Origin: Lysinibacillus sp. ZYM-1
Lineage (GTDB): Bacteria; Bacillota; Bacilli; Bacillales_A; Planococcaceae
Length of the DNA: 64,000 nucleotides
Direction of reading: 5' to 3'
Assembly: GCF_001308875.1 (NCBI RefSeq)
Contig: NZ_KQ465110.1
Coordinates: 62,001-126,000, forward strand
Each line of letters opens with the position of its first letter. The stretch's first letter is position 1. A model generated the notes under the pieces. The model was not told where the DNA came from. It saw only the letters and a list, made by a program, of their open reading frames with translations, and made no database searches. The position numbers and the translations under genes are program-made. Shown in pieces: positions 9,528 to 18,505 of the stretch.

Positions 9528-10487
9528 TCACGAAGAGCTCGAACTAGATGCAATGGCGGCTGCGTTAACTGCTGCTATCATAGCAGCATGCTGAGCTTGA
9601 ATAAATAATTCAATAGATGACATAATGGTCATGGACAGTGATTTTTGTACTTTAGCCATATCATAAATAGCTATTTGTATAGCCATAAAGAGAACAAATT
9701 CTCGATGCCATTTTAATATTTTTAAATCCTTTAACTCATGATATAAATTTATAACATCTTGCAATTGATTATGATTAAGATCTAGTATGGCTAAAAATCC
9801 AAGTAAAGGATAATGCATGGCCTTTACTTTGACATTTTGTTTTTTAAGCGTATCACGAATAATCACAACATTCGGCACTAGCTGACGATCAAATTGTGGA
9901 GATAAGAAAGTTAATACCTGTGACAGCCATTGAAGTTCATTACCTGCATTAAAGTTATATGTTCGTAATTCTTTATAGTAGCGATTCATGGTTTCTGCAC
10001 GTAGTTCCACATCATCAGATGGACTACTTAATAACACGACATATGGAATGTCTTCATACGATGTTAAAAATGGGTGATGATTACGTATAGCATCAAATAA
10101 AGCCCTAGCTGCATGTGCATGCGCATTTTTATCCTCTGTCAAAAACTGCGCCCCAATATAACTAAAATTACCACTTCTAAATTTCGCTTCCTTTAAAGCA
10201 TTCACATTTGTTAATAAATCCTTTACCGCTTCTTCAGCATCCCCTTGCTCCATTAAGTTAGCGGCAATGCTATATCCTACGGTTGTTCTTAAGGGAGACA
10301 TCCACGAGGATTGTTTCTTCATTTCCTGTAAGATATTTTTATATTGAACGGCATCAAAATTTTTTCCTGACGCAACAAACGTACTAGCAATCGCCAAAAC
10401 AATTTTACGATCCACTGTCCATCCTACAGCTTTCGATACATCCTCTACCGTATTTGTAAATTCATTTTCTATCATCACGTAATCCAT
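9528..10487 (-). CDS. DUF4003-like protein
   Basis: A 319-residue helical protein that looks like DUF4003 (recalled features: ...VDRKIVLAIASTFVASGKNFD near the start and SWMSPLRTTVGYSIAANLME in the middle). Its role is unknown. There is no signal peptide or clear membrane helix. The C-terminus is alanine-rich and ends in six consecutive serines written with mixed TCN and AGY codons. A GTG at 10496 is in frame but lies on the GGAG site, so the ATG at 10487 is preferred. It may be cotranscribed with the aldehyde dehydrogenase downstream. Confidence 0.6.
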   Translation of the reverse strand: MDYVMIENEFTNTVEDVSKAVGWTVDRKIVLAIASTFVASGKNFDAVQYKNILQEMKKQSSWMSPLRTTVGYSIAANLMEQGDAEEAVKDLLTNVNALKEAKFRSGNFSYIGAQFLTEDKNAHAHAARALFDAIRNHHPFLTSYEDIPYVVLLSSPSDDVELRAETMNRYYKELRTYNFNAGNELQWLSQVLTFLSPQFDRQLVPNVVIIRDTLKKQNVKVKAMHYPLLGFLAILDLNHNQLQDVINLYHELKDLKILKWHREFVLFMAIQIAIYDMAKVQKSLSMTIMSSIELFIQAQHAAMIAAVNAAAIASSSSSS

Positions 10488-10647
10488 ATTTTGCACACTC
10501 CTTTACCAATTTTACGTTACATCATGTGGGAAGGATTCATCTTGTTTGTAACAATTAACATAAAAAGTAAACTTAATTTAATATATGTTACTTAATTTTT
10601 TTGATTTAATAGGAAATATTAAACAACCATAAAAGGAGGCATTAACG

Positions 10648-10773
10648 TTGATAACAAAAACCACTCGAAAATTATTATTTTCCGTGACCTTAAAAGACCG
10701 TTTACAGCTATTTTTATTTTTACGCAACTCGTCTAACAATATAGCTTTACATACCCTTTTTTCTAAAAATTAA
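10648..10773 (+). CDS. Possible 41-residue basic peptide
   Basis: A short frame starting with TTG, eight bases after a perfect AGGAGG at 10634-10639, in an otherwise empty 330-base gap. The peptide starts MITKTTRKLLFSVTLKDRLQ, continues LFLFLRNSSNN, and ends LFSKN. It is basic and has a hydrophobic middle (LQLFLFL), like some small membrane-active or Fur-regulated basic peptides. No family was recognised. The rest of the gap (10488-10630) is AT-rich with no other clear feature. The evidence is the ribosome binding site and the compact frame only. Confidence 0.45.
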   Translation: MITKTTRKLLFSVTLKDRLQLFLFLRNSSNNIALHTLFSKN

Positions 10774-10777
10774 TACG

Positions 10778-10807
10778 AAAAAACAGCGGCAAAGTCTTTT
10801 GCCGCTG
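10778..10807 (-). terminator. Terminator of the DUF779-aldehyde dehydrogenase operon
   Basis: CAGCGGCAAA (10784-10793) pairs with TTTGCCGCTG (10798-10807). On the minus strand it is followed by six T residues (complement of 10778-10783). It may also end the small rightward frame at 10648. Confidence 0.88.
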
Positions 10808-10819
10808 TACAAATACTCG

Positions 10820-11185
10820 TTAAATTAACCCTAGCTCTTGTAATTCCTCTGATGTGAAGGCTCTTGATCTTGTTAAGAAACGTTTTCCTTCTACACCCTC
10901 TAGTGAGAACATGCCACCCCTACCTTCCACTACGTCCAGTATGATCTGGGTATGTTTCCAGTAATCATATTGATTTTTATGCATGTAGAACGGAGCTCCA
11001 CCTATTACCCCCAGACATATATCCTGATCACCTAATAGCAAGTCACCTTCAGGATAACACATGGGTGAAGAGCCATCACAGCATCCGCCTGATTGATGAA
11101 ACATAACAGGCCCATGTTTCTCTTTTAATAGCTCGATGAGTGCCAGCGCTTCTGCCGTGGCTAATACACGTTCGACCACGCTCAT
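10820..11185 (-). CDS. DUF779 protein, aldehyde dehydrogenase partner
   Basis: A 121-residue protein of the DUF779 family, usually encoded next to acetaldehyde-type dehydrogenases, as it is here. It has the conserved Cys-rich stretch SGGCCDGSSPMCYP (residues about 33-46), then GDICLG-like and YWKHTQIILDVVEGRGGMFSLE segments. The paired cysteines suggest metal or redox chemistry, but the biochemical role is unknown. It lies 15 bases downstream of the aldehyde dehydrogenase at 11201-12721 and shares its terminator. Confidence 0.85.
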   Translation of the reverse strand: MSVVERVLATAEALALIELLKEKHGPVMFHQSGGCCDGSSPMCYPEGDLLLGDQDICLGVIGGAPFYMHKNQYDYWKHTQIILDVVEGRGGMFSLEGVEGKRFLTRSRAFTSEELQELGLI

Positions 11186-11200
11186 GCACCTCCCTATGGA

Positions 11201-12721
11201 TTAGAAGAAACCAAGTTTATTTTCGCTATAGCTAACTAATAAATTTTTCGTTTGTTGGTAATGAGATAGCATCATTTTATGATTTTCACGACCAACACCT
11301 GACATTTTGTAGCCACCGAATGCAGCATGTGCAGGATAAGCATGGTAACAGTTCGTCCAAACACGACCAGCTTGAATTTCGCGACCGAAGCGATATGCTG
11401 TATTAATATCCCTTGTCCAAACACCTGAACCTAGGCCATACAGTGTATCATTAGCAATTTCTAGTGCCTCTTCTTTCGTTTTAAACGTGGTAACAGCCAC
11501 AACTGGGCCGAAAATTTCTTCTTGGAAAATACGCATTTTATTATGTCCTTTGAAGACAGTTGGTTTAATGTAGTAGCCATTTTCAAAGCCTTCGCCTACA
11601 TTATTTTTCTCTCCACCGATTAGACATTCTGCGCCTTCTTGCTTACCGATATCTAGATAAGAAAGAATTTTTTCCATTTGCTCGCTTGAAGCCTGCGCAC
11701 CCATCATCGTGTTTGGATCAAGTGGATTACCCACTTTAATAGCTTCTACTCGTTGTAGCACACGCTCCATAAATTTATCGTAAATAGACTCCTGAACTAT
11801 TGCACGGGAAGGACATGTACATACTTCCCCTTGGTTCAGAGCAAATAATACGAAGCCCTCGACTGCTTTATCTAATAATGCATCATCTTTATCCATAATA
11901 TCCTCAAAGAAGATATTTGGTGATTTACCACCCAACTCTAATGTAACTGGGATAAGGTTTTGAGACGCATATTGCATAATTAAACGACCTGTTGTTGTCT
12001 CCCCTGTAAAGGCAATCTTACCGATACGTGGATTAGATGCAAGCGGTTTCCCTGCTTCTAAACCAAAACCATTCACAATATTAATGACACCTGATGGTAA
12101 TAAATCTTCTATTAATTCCACAAGCACCATAATAGATGCTGGTGTTTGTTCCGCTGGCTTTAATACGACACAGTTTCCGGCTGCAAGTGCTGGTGCAAGC
12201 TTCCAGACAGCCATTAATAACGGGAAGTTCCAAGGTATGATTTGGCCCACCACCCCTATTGGTTCGTGGAAGTGATAAGCAACTGTATCGTTATCGATTT
12301 GGCTTACAGAGCCTTCTTGAGCACGTAAAACACCAGCAAAATAACGGAAATGATCAATGGCAAGAGGGATATCTGCATTTAATGTTTCGCGTACCGCCTT
12401 ACCGTTATCCCATGTTTCGGCTACGGCTATTTTTTCTAAATTTTGCTCAATACGGTCCGCAATTTTAAGTAAAATGTTTGCACGTTCTGTCGGTGATGTT
12501 TTTCCCCATGCATCTTTAGCAGCATGTGCTGCATCAAGTGCCAGTTCAATATCCTCAGCTGTAGAACGCGCTACTTGTGTAAAAACTTGTCCAGTAACAG
12601 GAGTAACATTATCAAAGTATTGACCCTTCACTGGGGGTGTCCATTCGCCACCAATATAATTATCATATTTCTGTTTGAATTGAACTACCGATCCTTCAGT
12701 GTTTGGAAATGCATAAACCAT
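11201..12721 (-). CDS. Aldehyde dehydrogenase, acetaldehyde (ExaC/AldB-like) type
   Basis: A 506-residue NAD+-dependent ALDH. It shows the cofactor motif [12 protein letters not shown], the general base in [16 protein letters not shown], and the catalytic Cys in [15 protein letters not shown]. The CTCPSR form, the 506-residue length and the DUF779 neighbour all fit the acetaldehyde/aliphatic aldehyde branch used in ethanol or acetoin metabolism. The first codons [11 protein letters not shown] come from an ATG at 12721. The 12722-12950 gap upstream must hold its promoter as well as that of rluF, but no convincing -35/-10 pair stands out. Confidence 0.9.
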   Translation of the reverse strand: MVYAFPNTEGSVVQFKQKYDNYIGGEWTPPVKGQYFDNVTPVTGQVFTQVARSTAEDIELALDAAHAAKDAWGKTSPTERANILLKIADRIEQNLEKIAVAETWDNGKAVRETLNADIPLAIDHFRYFAGVLRAQEGSVSQIDNDTVAYHFHEPIGVVGQIIPWNFPLLMAVWKLAPALAAGNCVVLKPAEQTPASIMVLVELIEDLLPSGVINIVNGFGLEAGKPLASNPRIGKIAFTGETTTGRLIMQYASQNLIPVTLELGGKSPNIFFEDIMDKDDALLDKAVEGFVLFALNQGEVCTCPSRAIVQESIYDKFMERVLQRVEAIKVGNPLDPNTMMGAQASSEQMEKILSYLDIGKQEGAECLIGGEKNNVGEGFENGYYIKPTVFKGHNKMRIFQEEIFGPVVAVTTFKTKEEALEIANDTLYGLGSGVWTRDINTAYRFGREIQAGRVWTNCYHAYPAHAAFGGYKMSGVGRENHKMMLSHYQQTKNLLVSYSENKLGFF

Positions 12722-12950
12722 TTTACTTCTCCCCTTTACACAATTTAATGAGAACTATCTATAAAAAGCGTTATTTTATTGCGAAATAACAATATTTTCA
12801 TAGAAACCCTCTCATCTAATATATTGTCAGAAACAAATAATAATTTCAACTTTTTAAAAAATTTTATTTTTGCTAGAAAAGTATATAGCATTCACGGTTT
12901 GTCTAACGTTAAGGTATACTTAAAAATAATATTAGATTTAGGAGAACAAT

Positions 12951-13652
12951 ATGCGTATTAATAAATATTTAAGTGAAACAGGCATTATATCTCGTCGTGG
13001 CGCTGACAAGTGGATCGCCGAGGGAAAAGTAACGATTAACGGAGAACTCGCGACAGTTGGAAGTCAAGTTGAGGATGGTGACATTGTTTGCGTTGGCGGA
13101 AAAGAGGTAAAGAAAGAACAACAGCTTGTCTATATAGTTTTGAACAAGCCGGTCGGCATAACAAGTACAACGGAACGTCATATAAAAGGGAATGTCGTTG
13201 ATTTTGTGAATCATCCCTTACGTATTTTCCATATCGGACGTCTCGATAAGGAATCGGAAGGGCTATTGTTATTAACCAATGATGGCGATATCGTCAATAA
13301 AATCCTACGTGCTGAAAACCATCATGAAAAAGAATATATTGTTCAAGTTGATAAACCTATAACAGAGCAATTTATTAAACAGATGGGTGCAGGTGTAGAT
13401 ATTCTAGATACAACAACCTTACCTTGTTATGTTGAAAAGATATCAGACAAAGTTTTTAAAATTATTTTAGAGCAAGGCTTAAATCGCCAAATACGTCGAA
13501 TGTGTTCAGCTCTTGGCTACTCCGTAAAGCGTCTACAGCGTATTCGTATTATGAATATTAAGCTTGGAAATTTAAAAGTGGGTCAATGGCGCGATTTAAC
13601 GGATAAAGAGCAAGCAGAGCTATTCAAACTACTGAACTACACACCAAAATAA
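12951..13652 (+). CDS. rluF: 23S rRNA pseudouridine synthase RluF
   Basis: A 233-residue RsuA/RluB/RluF-type pseudouridine synthase. The N-terminal S4 RNA-binding domain ([22 protein letters not shown]) is followed by the catalytic domain with [17 protein letters not shown] carrying the catalytic Asp, then [24 protein letters not shown]. The RluF assignment (U2604 of 23S rRNA) is inferred from the overall pattern; RluB-like activity is the alternative. AGGAG lies seven bases ahead of the ATG. Confidence 0.88.
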   Translation: MRINKYLSETGIISRRGADKWIAEGKVTINGELATVGSQVEDGDIVCVGGKEVKKEQQLVYIVLNKPVGITSTTERHIKGNVVDFVNHPLRIFHIGRLDKESEGLLLLTNDGDIVNKILRAENHHEKEYIVQVDKPITEQFIKQMGAGVDILDTTTLPCYVEKISDKVFKIILEQGLNRQIRRMCSALGYSVKRLQRIRIMNIKLGNLKVGQWRDLTDKEQAELFKLLNYTPK

Positions 13653-13674
13653 GCACTAAGGGAGGGCGGGGACT

Positions 13675-14394
13675 ATGATTTCCATTGAAAGTACAGAGCA
13701 GTTAACAGGGGTACAGATTTGCGGAGATTACTGGGATTTAGATGAACTTATCAATGCTATTTACAAAGTAACTGGTGATGAAAATAAATACTATGATTAC
13801 CAGGGTCCTCGACTCCGTGTTTTGAGCGTTTGCTATAAACTGAGACATGCCATGCTTGGTGAACATCATCTAGAGTTTGTGAGTAATGGACTTAATAAGA
13901 GTGTGCTAACACAACATGAACTAATCTTTCCAAATAAAAATGTATATTTTTCAACAGAAATTCTTTGGCCAGAAATTATCTTCAGTGCAATCGCATTAAA
14001 TGATTTTATTGATCTGCACCAAAAATTAACCAATTCTTCTATGTGGAATCATGAGATAGCTATTATACGCAAATTCCAAGCGGCTATTGCTGAATGTTTA
14101 GAACAAGAGGTAAGTGAAGAAGATTATGTTATGTTTTTAAAAATGTTACATGCTAAAAATCCATTAACTTTCCGTTTTGCAACACAGTACGTGGATGTTT
14201 TGAATCTAGAATATATCGAATTAAGTAAAGAGGAACGTAAAGCACATTTAGCGGCATTTGCTGTGCGATTAATGGTTGAGGACCATGAATATGTAGCATT
14301 AAAAGCCCACCTGATGGGAGCGGCTATTGCAACGAAACAAGCATTACATGATATTCAAATTCAACTTAATTATCCAGAAAAAATTTTATGGTAA
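13675..14394 (+). CDS. Conserved protein of unknown function (DUF6904-like)
   Basis: A 239-residue soluble protein that starts MISIESTEQLTGVQICGDYWDLDELINAIYKV and contains PRLRVLSVCYKLRHA. The pattern reminded me of DUF6904 proteins of Firmicutes, but this is from memory and not firm. There is no signal peptide or membrane helix. AGGGAGGGCGGGG lies just upstream of the ATG. It follows rluF by 22 bases and probably shares its transcript, ending at the hairpin at 14401. Confidence 0.7.
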   Translation: MISIESTEQLTGVQICGDYWDLDELINAIYKVTGDENKYYDYQGPRLRVLSVCYKLRHAMLGEHHLEFVSNGLNKSVLTQHELIFPNKNVYFSTEILWPEIIFSAIALNDFIDLHQKLTNSSMWNHEIAIIRKFQAAIAECLEQEVSEEDYVMFLKMLHAKNPLTFRFATQYVDVLNLEYIELSKEERKAHLAAFAVRLMVEDHEYVALKAHLMGAAIATKQALHDIQIQLNYPEKILW

Positions 14395-14400
14395 ACAAAC

Positions 14401-14434
14401 GAGCCGCCTCACAACCATTGAGACGGCTCATTTT
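14401..14434. terminator. Terminator between the 13675 gene and the DUF985 cupin gene
   Basis: GAGCCGcCTCA (14401-14411) pairs with TGAGaCGGCTC (14419-14429) with one mismatch, followed by ATTTT. It sits between two convergent genes. Confidence 0.8.
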
Positions 14435-14932
14435 CTACTTAATGCTTTGATAGGCCATTTTACGAATTACATCCTGATGCTGAGGATAATCTGCTAAAAG
14501 CTCTTCCTGTGTAAACAATTCAAAATCCTCAAAGTCAAAGCCCGGAGCAACCATACATCCCACTAAACTAAATGTATCAGGTTCCTCCACTGACGAGCCG
14601 AAAATTGTATGCTTTGGCACTACAATTTGGGGTACTTCTCCTGCTTCTACATTCAAGCCAAGCTTCTTCGCTTCATAGGTTCCATCTGGAAAAATCATAT
14701 GGACTGTTAGCGGACTACCAGCATGGAAATACCATAGCTCGTCTGATTGCAAGCGATGTAGATGTGATATGTCTTGTGAGCGTAGTAAAAAATAAATACT
14801 CGTATAAATTGGTCTCTGAACATCCCTTACTGCTAGATCATCTGTAGCCCGAAATGAGGAGATGTAATAGCCCCCTTCAGGATGTTCGGCTAACTTTAAA
14901 TGTTCAATAAAATATTGTGCTGAATACTTCAA
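14435..14932 (-). CDS. Cupin-fold protein, DUF985 family
   Basis: A 165-residue cupin of the DUF985/YML079-like group. Typical segments are EHPEGGYY, TSIYFLLRSQDISHLHRLQSDELWYFHAG and VSLVGCMVAPGFDFEDFEL-like sequence near the end. The His/Glu set in SHLHRLQSDE could bind metal. Substrate and pathway are unknown. The start is a TTG at 14932, preceded by AAGGAGTG; an ATG at 14940 is out of frame. Confidence 0.85.
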   Translation of the reverse strand: MKYSAQYFIEHLKLAEHPEGGYYISSFRATDDLAVRDVQRPIYTSIYFLLRSQDISHLHRLQSDELWYFHAGSPLTVHMIFPDGTYEAKKLGLNVEAGEVPQIVVPKHTIFGSSVEEPDTFSLVGCMVAPGFDFEDFELFTQEELLADYPQHQDVIRKMAYQSIK

Positions 14933-15011
14933 AAAGCATCACTCCTTTTTTCAACCTTACCAAAAAGTAAAGTAGAAATGCTACCTTTGATTTTCTTTCA
15001 TAATCCAAGTC

Positions 15012-15042
15012 AAAAAAGGACATCTCAAAAATGAGATGTCCT
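15012..15042 (-). terminator. Terminator of the liv operon
   Basis: An 11-base perfect stem (15017-15027 with 15032-15042) has a four-base loop. It is followed on the minus strand by a run of six T residues, seven bases after the livF stop. Confidence 0.9.
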
Positions 15043-15048
15043 ACCATT

Positions 15049-15756
15049 TTATAATCCGCCTAAATAAGCTGCTTTTACTTGCTCGCTTTCTTGTAGCTCT
15101 TTTGCTGAACCAGATAGAACGATACGTCCTGTTTCAAGTACATATGCACGGTTAGCGACTGATAATGCCATATTAGCATTTTGCTCAACAAGTAATACAG
15201 TTGTCCCTTCTTTATTGACCTGCTCAATAATATTGAAGATATTTTTAACCATTAACGGTGCAAGACCCATCGAAGGTTCATCCATTAATAGCAACTTTGG
15301 CTTTGCCATCAAGGCACGACCCATCGCAAGCATCTGCTGTTCCCCACCAGACAATGTCCCTGACTGCTGTTTCCGGCGCTCCAATAATCGTGGAAATAAC
15401 TCGAAAACATGATCCATATCTTTTTTAATACCTGCTTTATCATTACGCAGATATGCACCAAGCTCTAAGTTTTCTTCAACTGACATATTGGCAAAAACAC
15501 GACGACCTTCTGGAACGTGGGAAATCCCTGATTTAACAATAGTTTGTGCCGCTTTCCCAGCAATAGAAAAGCCTTCATATTCAATGATTCCGCCTTTTGG
15601 CTTCAATAAACCTGATAATGTCTTTAAGAGCGTACTTTTTCCAGCACCATTTGCTCCGATTAACGTTACAATTTCACCCTCGTTTACTTCTAAAGAGAGG
15701 CCTTTTAATGCTTGGATGTTACCATAATAAACATCAATATTTTGTACTTTTAGCAT
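15049..15756 (-). CDS. livF: Branched-chain amino-acid ABC transporter, ATPase LivF
   Basis: A 235-residue ABC ATPase of the LivF type. Walker A is GANGAGKST, the signature is LSGGEQQMLAMGRAL, and Walker B is LLLMDEPSMGLAP. The signature and the short length separate it from LivG. It powers uptake of leucine, isoleucine and valine (or related amino acids) with LivG, LivH, LivM and the lipoprotein LivJ. The start overlaps the livG stop by one base. Confidence 0.93.
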   Translation of the reverse strand: MLKVQNIDVYYGNIQALKGLSLEVNEGEIVTLIGANGAGKSTLLKTLSGLLKPKGGIIEYEGFSIAGKAAQTIVKSGISHVPEGRRVFANMSVEENLELGAYLRNDKAGIKKDMDHVFELFPRLLERRKQQSGTLSGGEQQMLAMGRALMAKPKLLLMDEPSMGLAPLMVKNIFNIIEQVNKEGTTVLLVEQNANMALSVANRAYVLETGRIVLSGSAKELQESEQVKAAYLGGL

Positions 15757-16535
15757 TAGCCGATAACCTCCTCACCAAGGTATGCTTCTATTACCTTTGG
15801 ATTGTTGCGAATTTCTTCTGGCGTCCCGTCAGCGATTAATTGTCCATGATCGAGTACATAAATGCGTTCACAAATTCCCATAACCAAGCTCATATCATGT
15901 TCAATCAGCAAAATTGTTAAGCCGAACTTTTTACGAATAAAAGCAATTAACTCCATTAAATCATGTGTTTCTTGGGGGTTCATACCTGCTGCTGGTTCAT
16001 CCAATAATAATAGTTTTGGATTTGCCGCTAACGCACGAGCAATTTCTAAACGACGCTGCATCCCATATGGCAAATTTTTTGCCAGCTCATCCTTATAGAC
16101 ATCTAAGCCAAAGATTTTTAAGAACTCAATTGACTGCTGCTCCATTTCGGCCTCACCTTTGAAATGGGTTGGCAAACGAAAAATAGAAGACCACATAGAA
16201 TGCTTAGCAAGAGAATGGTTGGCTACCTTTACATTGTCGAGAACAGATAGCTCTTTAAATAAGCGTATATTTTGGAACGTACGACTGATCCCCTTCTGCG
16301 TAACCTGATAGGGTGCAAGTCCATTTATTTTCACACCATTAAAAGTTATTGTACCTTCCGTTGGTGTATATACTCCTGTTAACATATTAAAACTGGTTGT
16401 TTTCCCAGCACCGTTTGGTCCAATAAGTCCTACCAATTCGCCTTGGTTAAGGTACATATTAACACCCTGTACTGCCTTTAAACCACCGAATTGAATACCC
16501 ATGTTTTCAACTTTGATAAGAAGGTTTCCAGTCAT
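15756..16535 (-). CDS. livG: Branched-chain amino-acid ABC transporter, ATPase LivG
   Basis: A 259-residue ABC ATPase with Walker A GPNGAGKTT and Walker B LLLLDEPAAGMNP. The signature region LPYGMQRRLEIARAL is the variant typical of LivG, and the LivG-specific insertion around VANHSLAKHSMWSS is present. It overlaps livM by one base and livF by one base, so the two ATPases are translationally linked. Confidence 0.93.
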   Translation of the reverse strand: MTGNLLIKVENMGIQFGGLKAVQGVNMYLNQGELVGLIGPNGAGKTTSFNMLTGVYTPTEGTITFNGVKINGLAPYQVTQKGISRTFQNIRLFKELSVLDNVKVANHSLAKHSMWSSIFRLPTHFKGEAEMEQQSIEFLKIFGLDVYKDELAKNLPYGMQRRLEIARALAANPKLLLLDEPAAGMNPQETHDLMELIAFIRKKFGLTILLIEHDMSLVMGICERIYVLDHGQLIADGTPEEIRNNPKVIEAYLGEEVIG

Positions 16536-17470
16536 TATTTTGTACCTCCTTTTTTACCAAACTTAAATAAATCTGTAATTTCTTTCGTCCCCATTAATCC
16601 GGTTGGACGATAAAGCATCACGATAATTAATACCAAACTGTAAATAATCATACGAGTCTCAGGGAAGTTTGCTAGATACGTAGATACGAATGTTAAGAAA
16701 ATCGCAGCAATTACAGAACCTGAAAGACTTCCTAAGCCACCAAGTACAACGTAAATTAAAATATCAAATGATTTTAAGAAACCGAATGTTGTCGGTTGGA
16801 TAATGTAAAAGTTATGTGCAAAAATAGCTCCAGCTAGACCTGCAAAGAAAGACCCAATAGCGAATGCAACAACTTTATAGTAAGTTGTGTTAATACCCAT
16901 AGCATCTGCTGCTATTTCATCTTCTCGAATGGAAATACACGCACGTCCATGGCGAGAATTTGTAAAGTTTGAGATGACTAGGATCGTTAACACTACGCCA
17001 AAGAATGCATACGTCCAGTTAGATAAATACTTAACTTGCATCCCTGCTGCGCCACCAACATAATCGGTATTTAAAAAGATAATACGAATAATCTCTGCAA
17101 ATCCTAGTGTGGCAATCGCTAAATAATCCCCTTTTAAACGAAGAGTTGGAATACCTACAATTAGGCCTGCAATAGCGGCTGCAACTGCCCCTAGTAAAAT
17201 CGCCAATGGGAATGGCAGCATTAGCTTTGTCGTAATAATGGCTGACACATATGCCCCAACTGCTAGGAACCCAGCATGCCCAATCGAGAATTGGCCAGTA
17301 ACCCCAATAACAATATGCAAACTGACAGCAAGCATAATGTTAATACACATCGTAATCAGCATATTTTTATAGTACATATCAATTACTTCCGTCGTAATCA
17401 ATAATTGTACAACTGCATAGATGACTAGCGCTAATACGGCATAGCCCCAGAAAACTTTAGACTTTTTCAT
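16535..17470 (-). CDS. livM: Branched-chain amino-acid ABC transporter, permease LivM
   Basis: A 311-residue polytopic membrane protein with LivM features: GQFSIGHAGFLAVGAYVSA near residue 65, and GDYLAIATLGFAEIIRIIF, the cytoplasmic coupling region. A GTG at 17482 is in frame, but AGGTGAG is better placed for the ATG at 17470. The C-terminal tail KFGKKGGTK is basic and cytoplasmic. It lies between livH and livG in a tightly packed operon. Confidence 0.92.
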   Translation of the reverse strand: MKKSKVFWGYAVLALVIYAVVQLLITTEVIDMYYKNMLITMCINIMLAVSLHIVIGVTGQFSIGHAGFLAVGAYVSAIITTKLMLPFPLAILLGAVAAAIAGLIVGIPTLRLKGDYLAIATLGFAEIIRIIFLNTDYVGGAAGMQVKYLSNWTYAFFGVVLTILVISNFTNSRHGRACISIREDEIAADAMGINTTYYKVVAFAIGSFFAGLAGAIFAHNFYIIQPTTFGFLKSFDILIYVVLGGLGSLSGSVIAAIFLTFVSTYLANFPETRMIIYSLVLIIVMLYRPTGLMGTKEITDLFKFGKKGGTK

Positions 17471-17482
17471 ATAACCGCTCAC

Positions 17483-18358
17483 CTACACTTTCTCACGGGC
17501 ATTTTTACCAAATATACCCGATGGTCTGAATATTAAGATTAAAATTAAGATAACGAATGCCGCTGCATCACGCCATAAAGAGAAGCCAAGTGCACTTACT
17601 AAGGACTCCACAACGCCTAATAACATACCACCAACCATTGCGCCTGGAATGATGCCAATTCCACCAAGAACGGCAGCGATAAACGCTTTAACCCCTGGTA
17701 TAACACCCATTAACGGGTCAATCTTCGTATAATAAACACCGAAGATAACGCCTGCTGCACCAGCTAAAGCTGAACCAATAGCAAATGTTGCAGAGATTGT
17801 ATTATCAACGTTAATCCCCATTAAACGTGCTGCATCCGCATCATGAGAAACGGCACGCATTGCTTTCCCGATTTTTGTTTTATGTACGATGAATTGTAAA
17901 AGTATCATCAGTACAACTGCAACTGATAAAATTAAGATGGATGTACTACTGATTTGCACACCAAAAATATCAAAAGATTTATTTTTGAAAACTTCAGGAT
18001 AAGCTGCTGGTTGAGCACCTCTGAAGAAAATCGTTGTATATTCAATTAATAACGATACACCGATCGCTGTAATTAATGCTGCGATACGTGTTGCATTTCG
18101 TAAACGTTTATAGGCAATACGTTCAATTAAAACACCAAAGATCGCACAAATGACCATCGCCAATAATAGTGCTGGGAAGAAGCCAAGCTCCCATTTAGCA
18201 ATTGCGTAAAAGCCAATAAATGACCCAATCATGAAAACATCACCATGAGCAAAGTTAATCAGCTTGATAATACCGTATACCATCGTATACCCTAACGCTA
18301 TTAACGCGTAGATACTTCCCAGTGAAATACCATTCACAAGTTGCTGTATCCATTCCAT
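17483..18358 (-). CDS. livH: Branched-chain amino-acid ABC transporter, permease LivH
   Basis: A 291-residue permease with the LivH start QQLVNGISLGSIYALIALGYTMVYGIIKLINFAHGD and the coupling stretch KAMRAVSHDADAARLMGINV. An ATG at 18364 is also in frame, but the AAAGGAG site is nine bases from the ATG at 18358. It is the first gene of the livHMGF block, 140 bases after livJ and its terminator, so most of the transcripts may end before it. Confidence 0.92.
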   Translation of the reverse strand: MEWIQQLVNGISLGSIYALIALGYTMVYGIIKLINFAHGDVFMIGSFIGFYAIAKWELGFFPALLLAMVICAIFGVLIERIAYKRLRNATRIAALITAIGVSLLIEYTTIFFRGAQPAAYPEVFKNKSFDIFGVQISSTSILILSVAVVLMILLQFIVHKTKIGKAMRAVSHDADAARLMGINVDNTISATFAIGSALAGAAGVIFGVYYTKIDPLMGVIPGVKAFIAAVLGGIGIIPGAMVGGMLLGVVESLVSALGFSLWRDAAAFVILILILIFRPSGIFGKNAREKV

Positions 18359-18459
18359 GCGCATTCACTCCTTTAAATTTTCTGAAAAATGAGAAATCTG
18401 TACATGCATCGATACTAAAAAGTTATGTTTTACACTGCTATTCTAGTTATCTAAAACAG

Positions 18460-18490
18460 AAAAAAGGAAGGCGTGTTTACCCGCCTCCCC
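18460..18490 (-). terminator. Terminator between livJ and livH
   Basis: On the minus strand a G/C-rich stem (18482-18489 with 18466-18473, one mismatch) is followed by six T residues (complement of 18460-18465). It would allow more substrate-binding protein than permease to be made from one promoter. Confidence 0.8.
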
Positions 18491-18505
18491 CTTGCTTACA
18501 AAACA

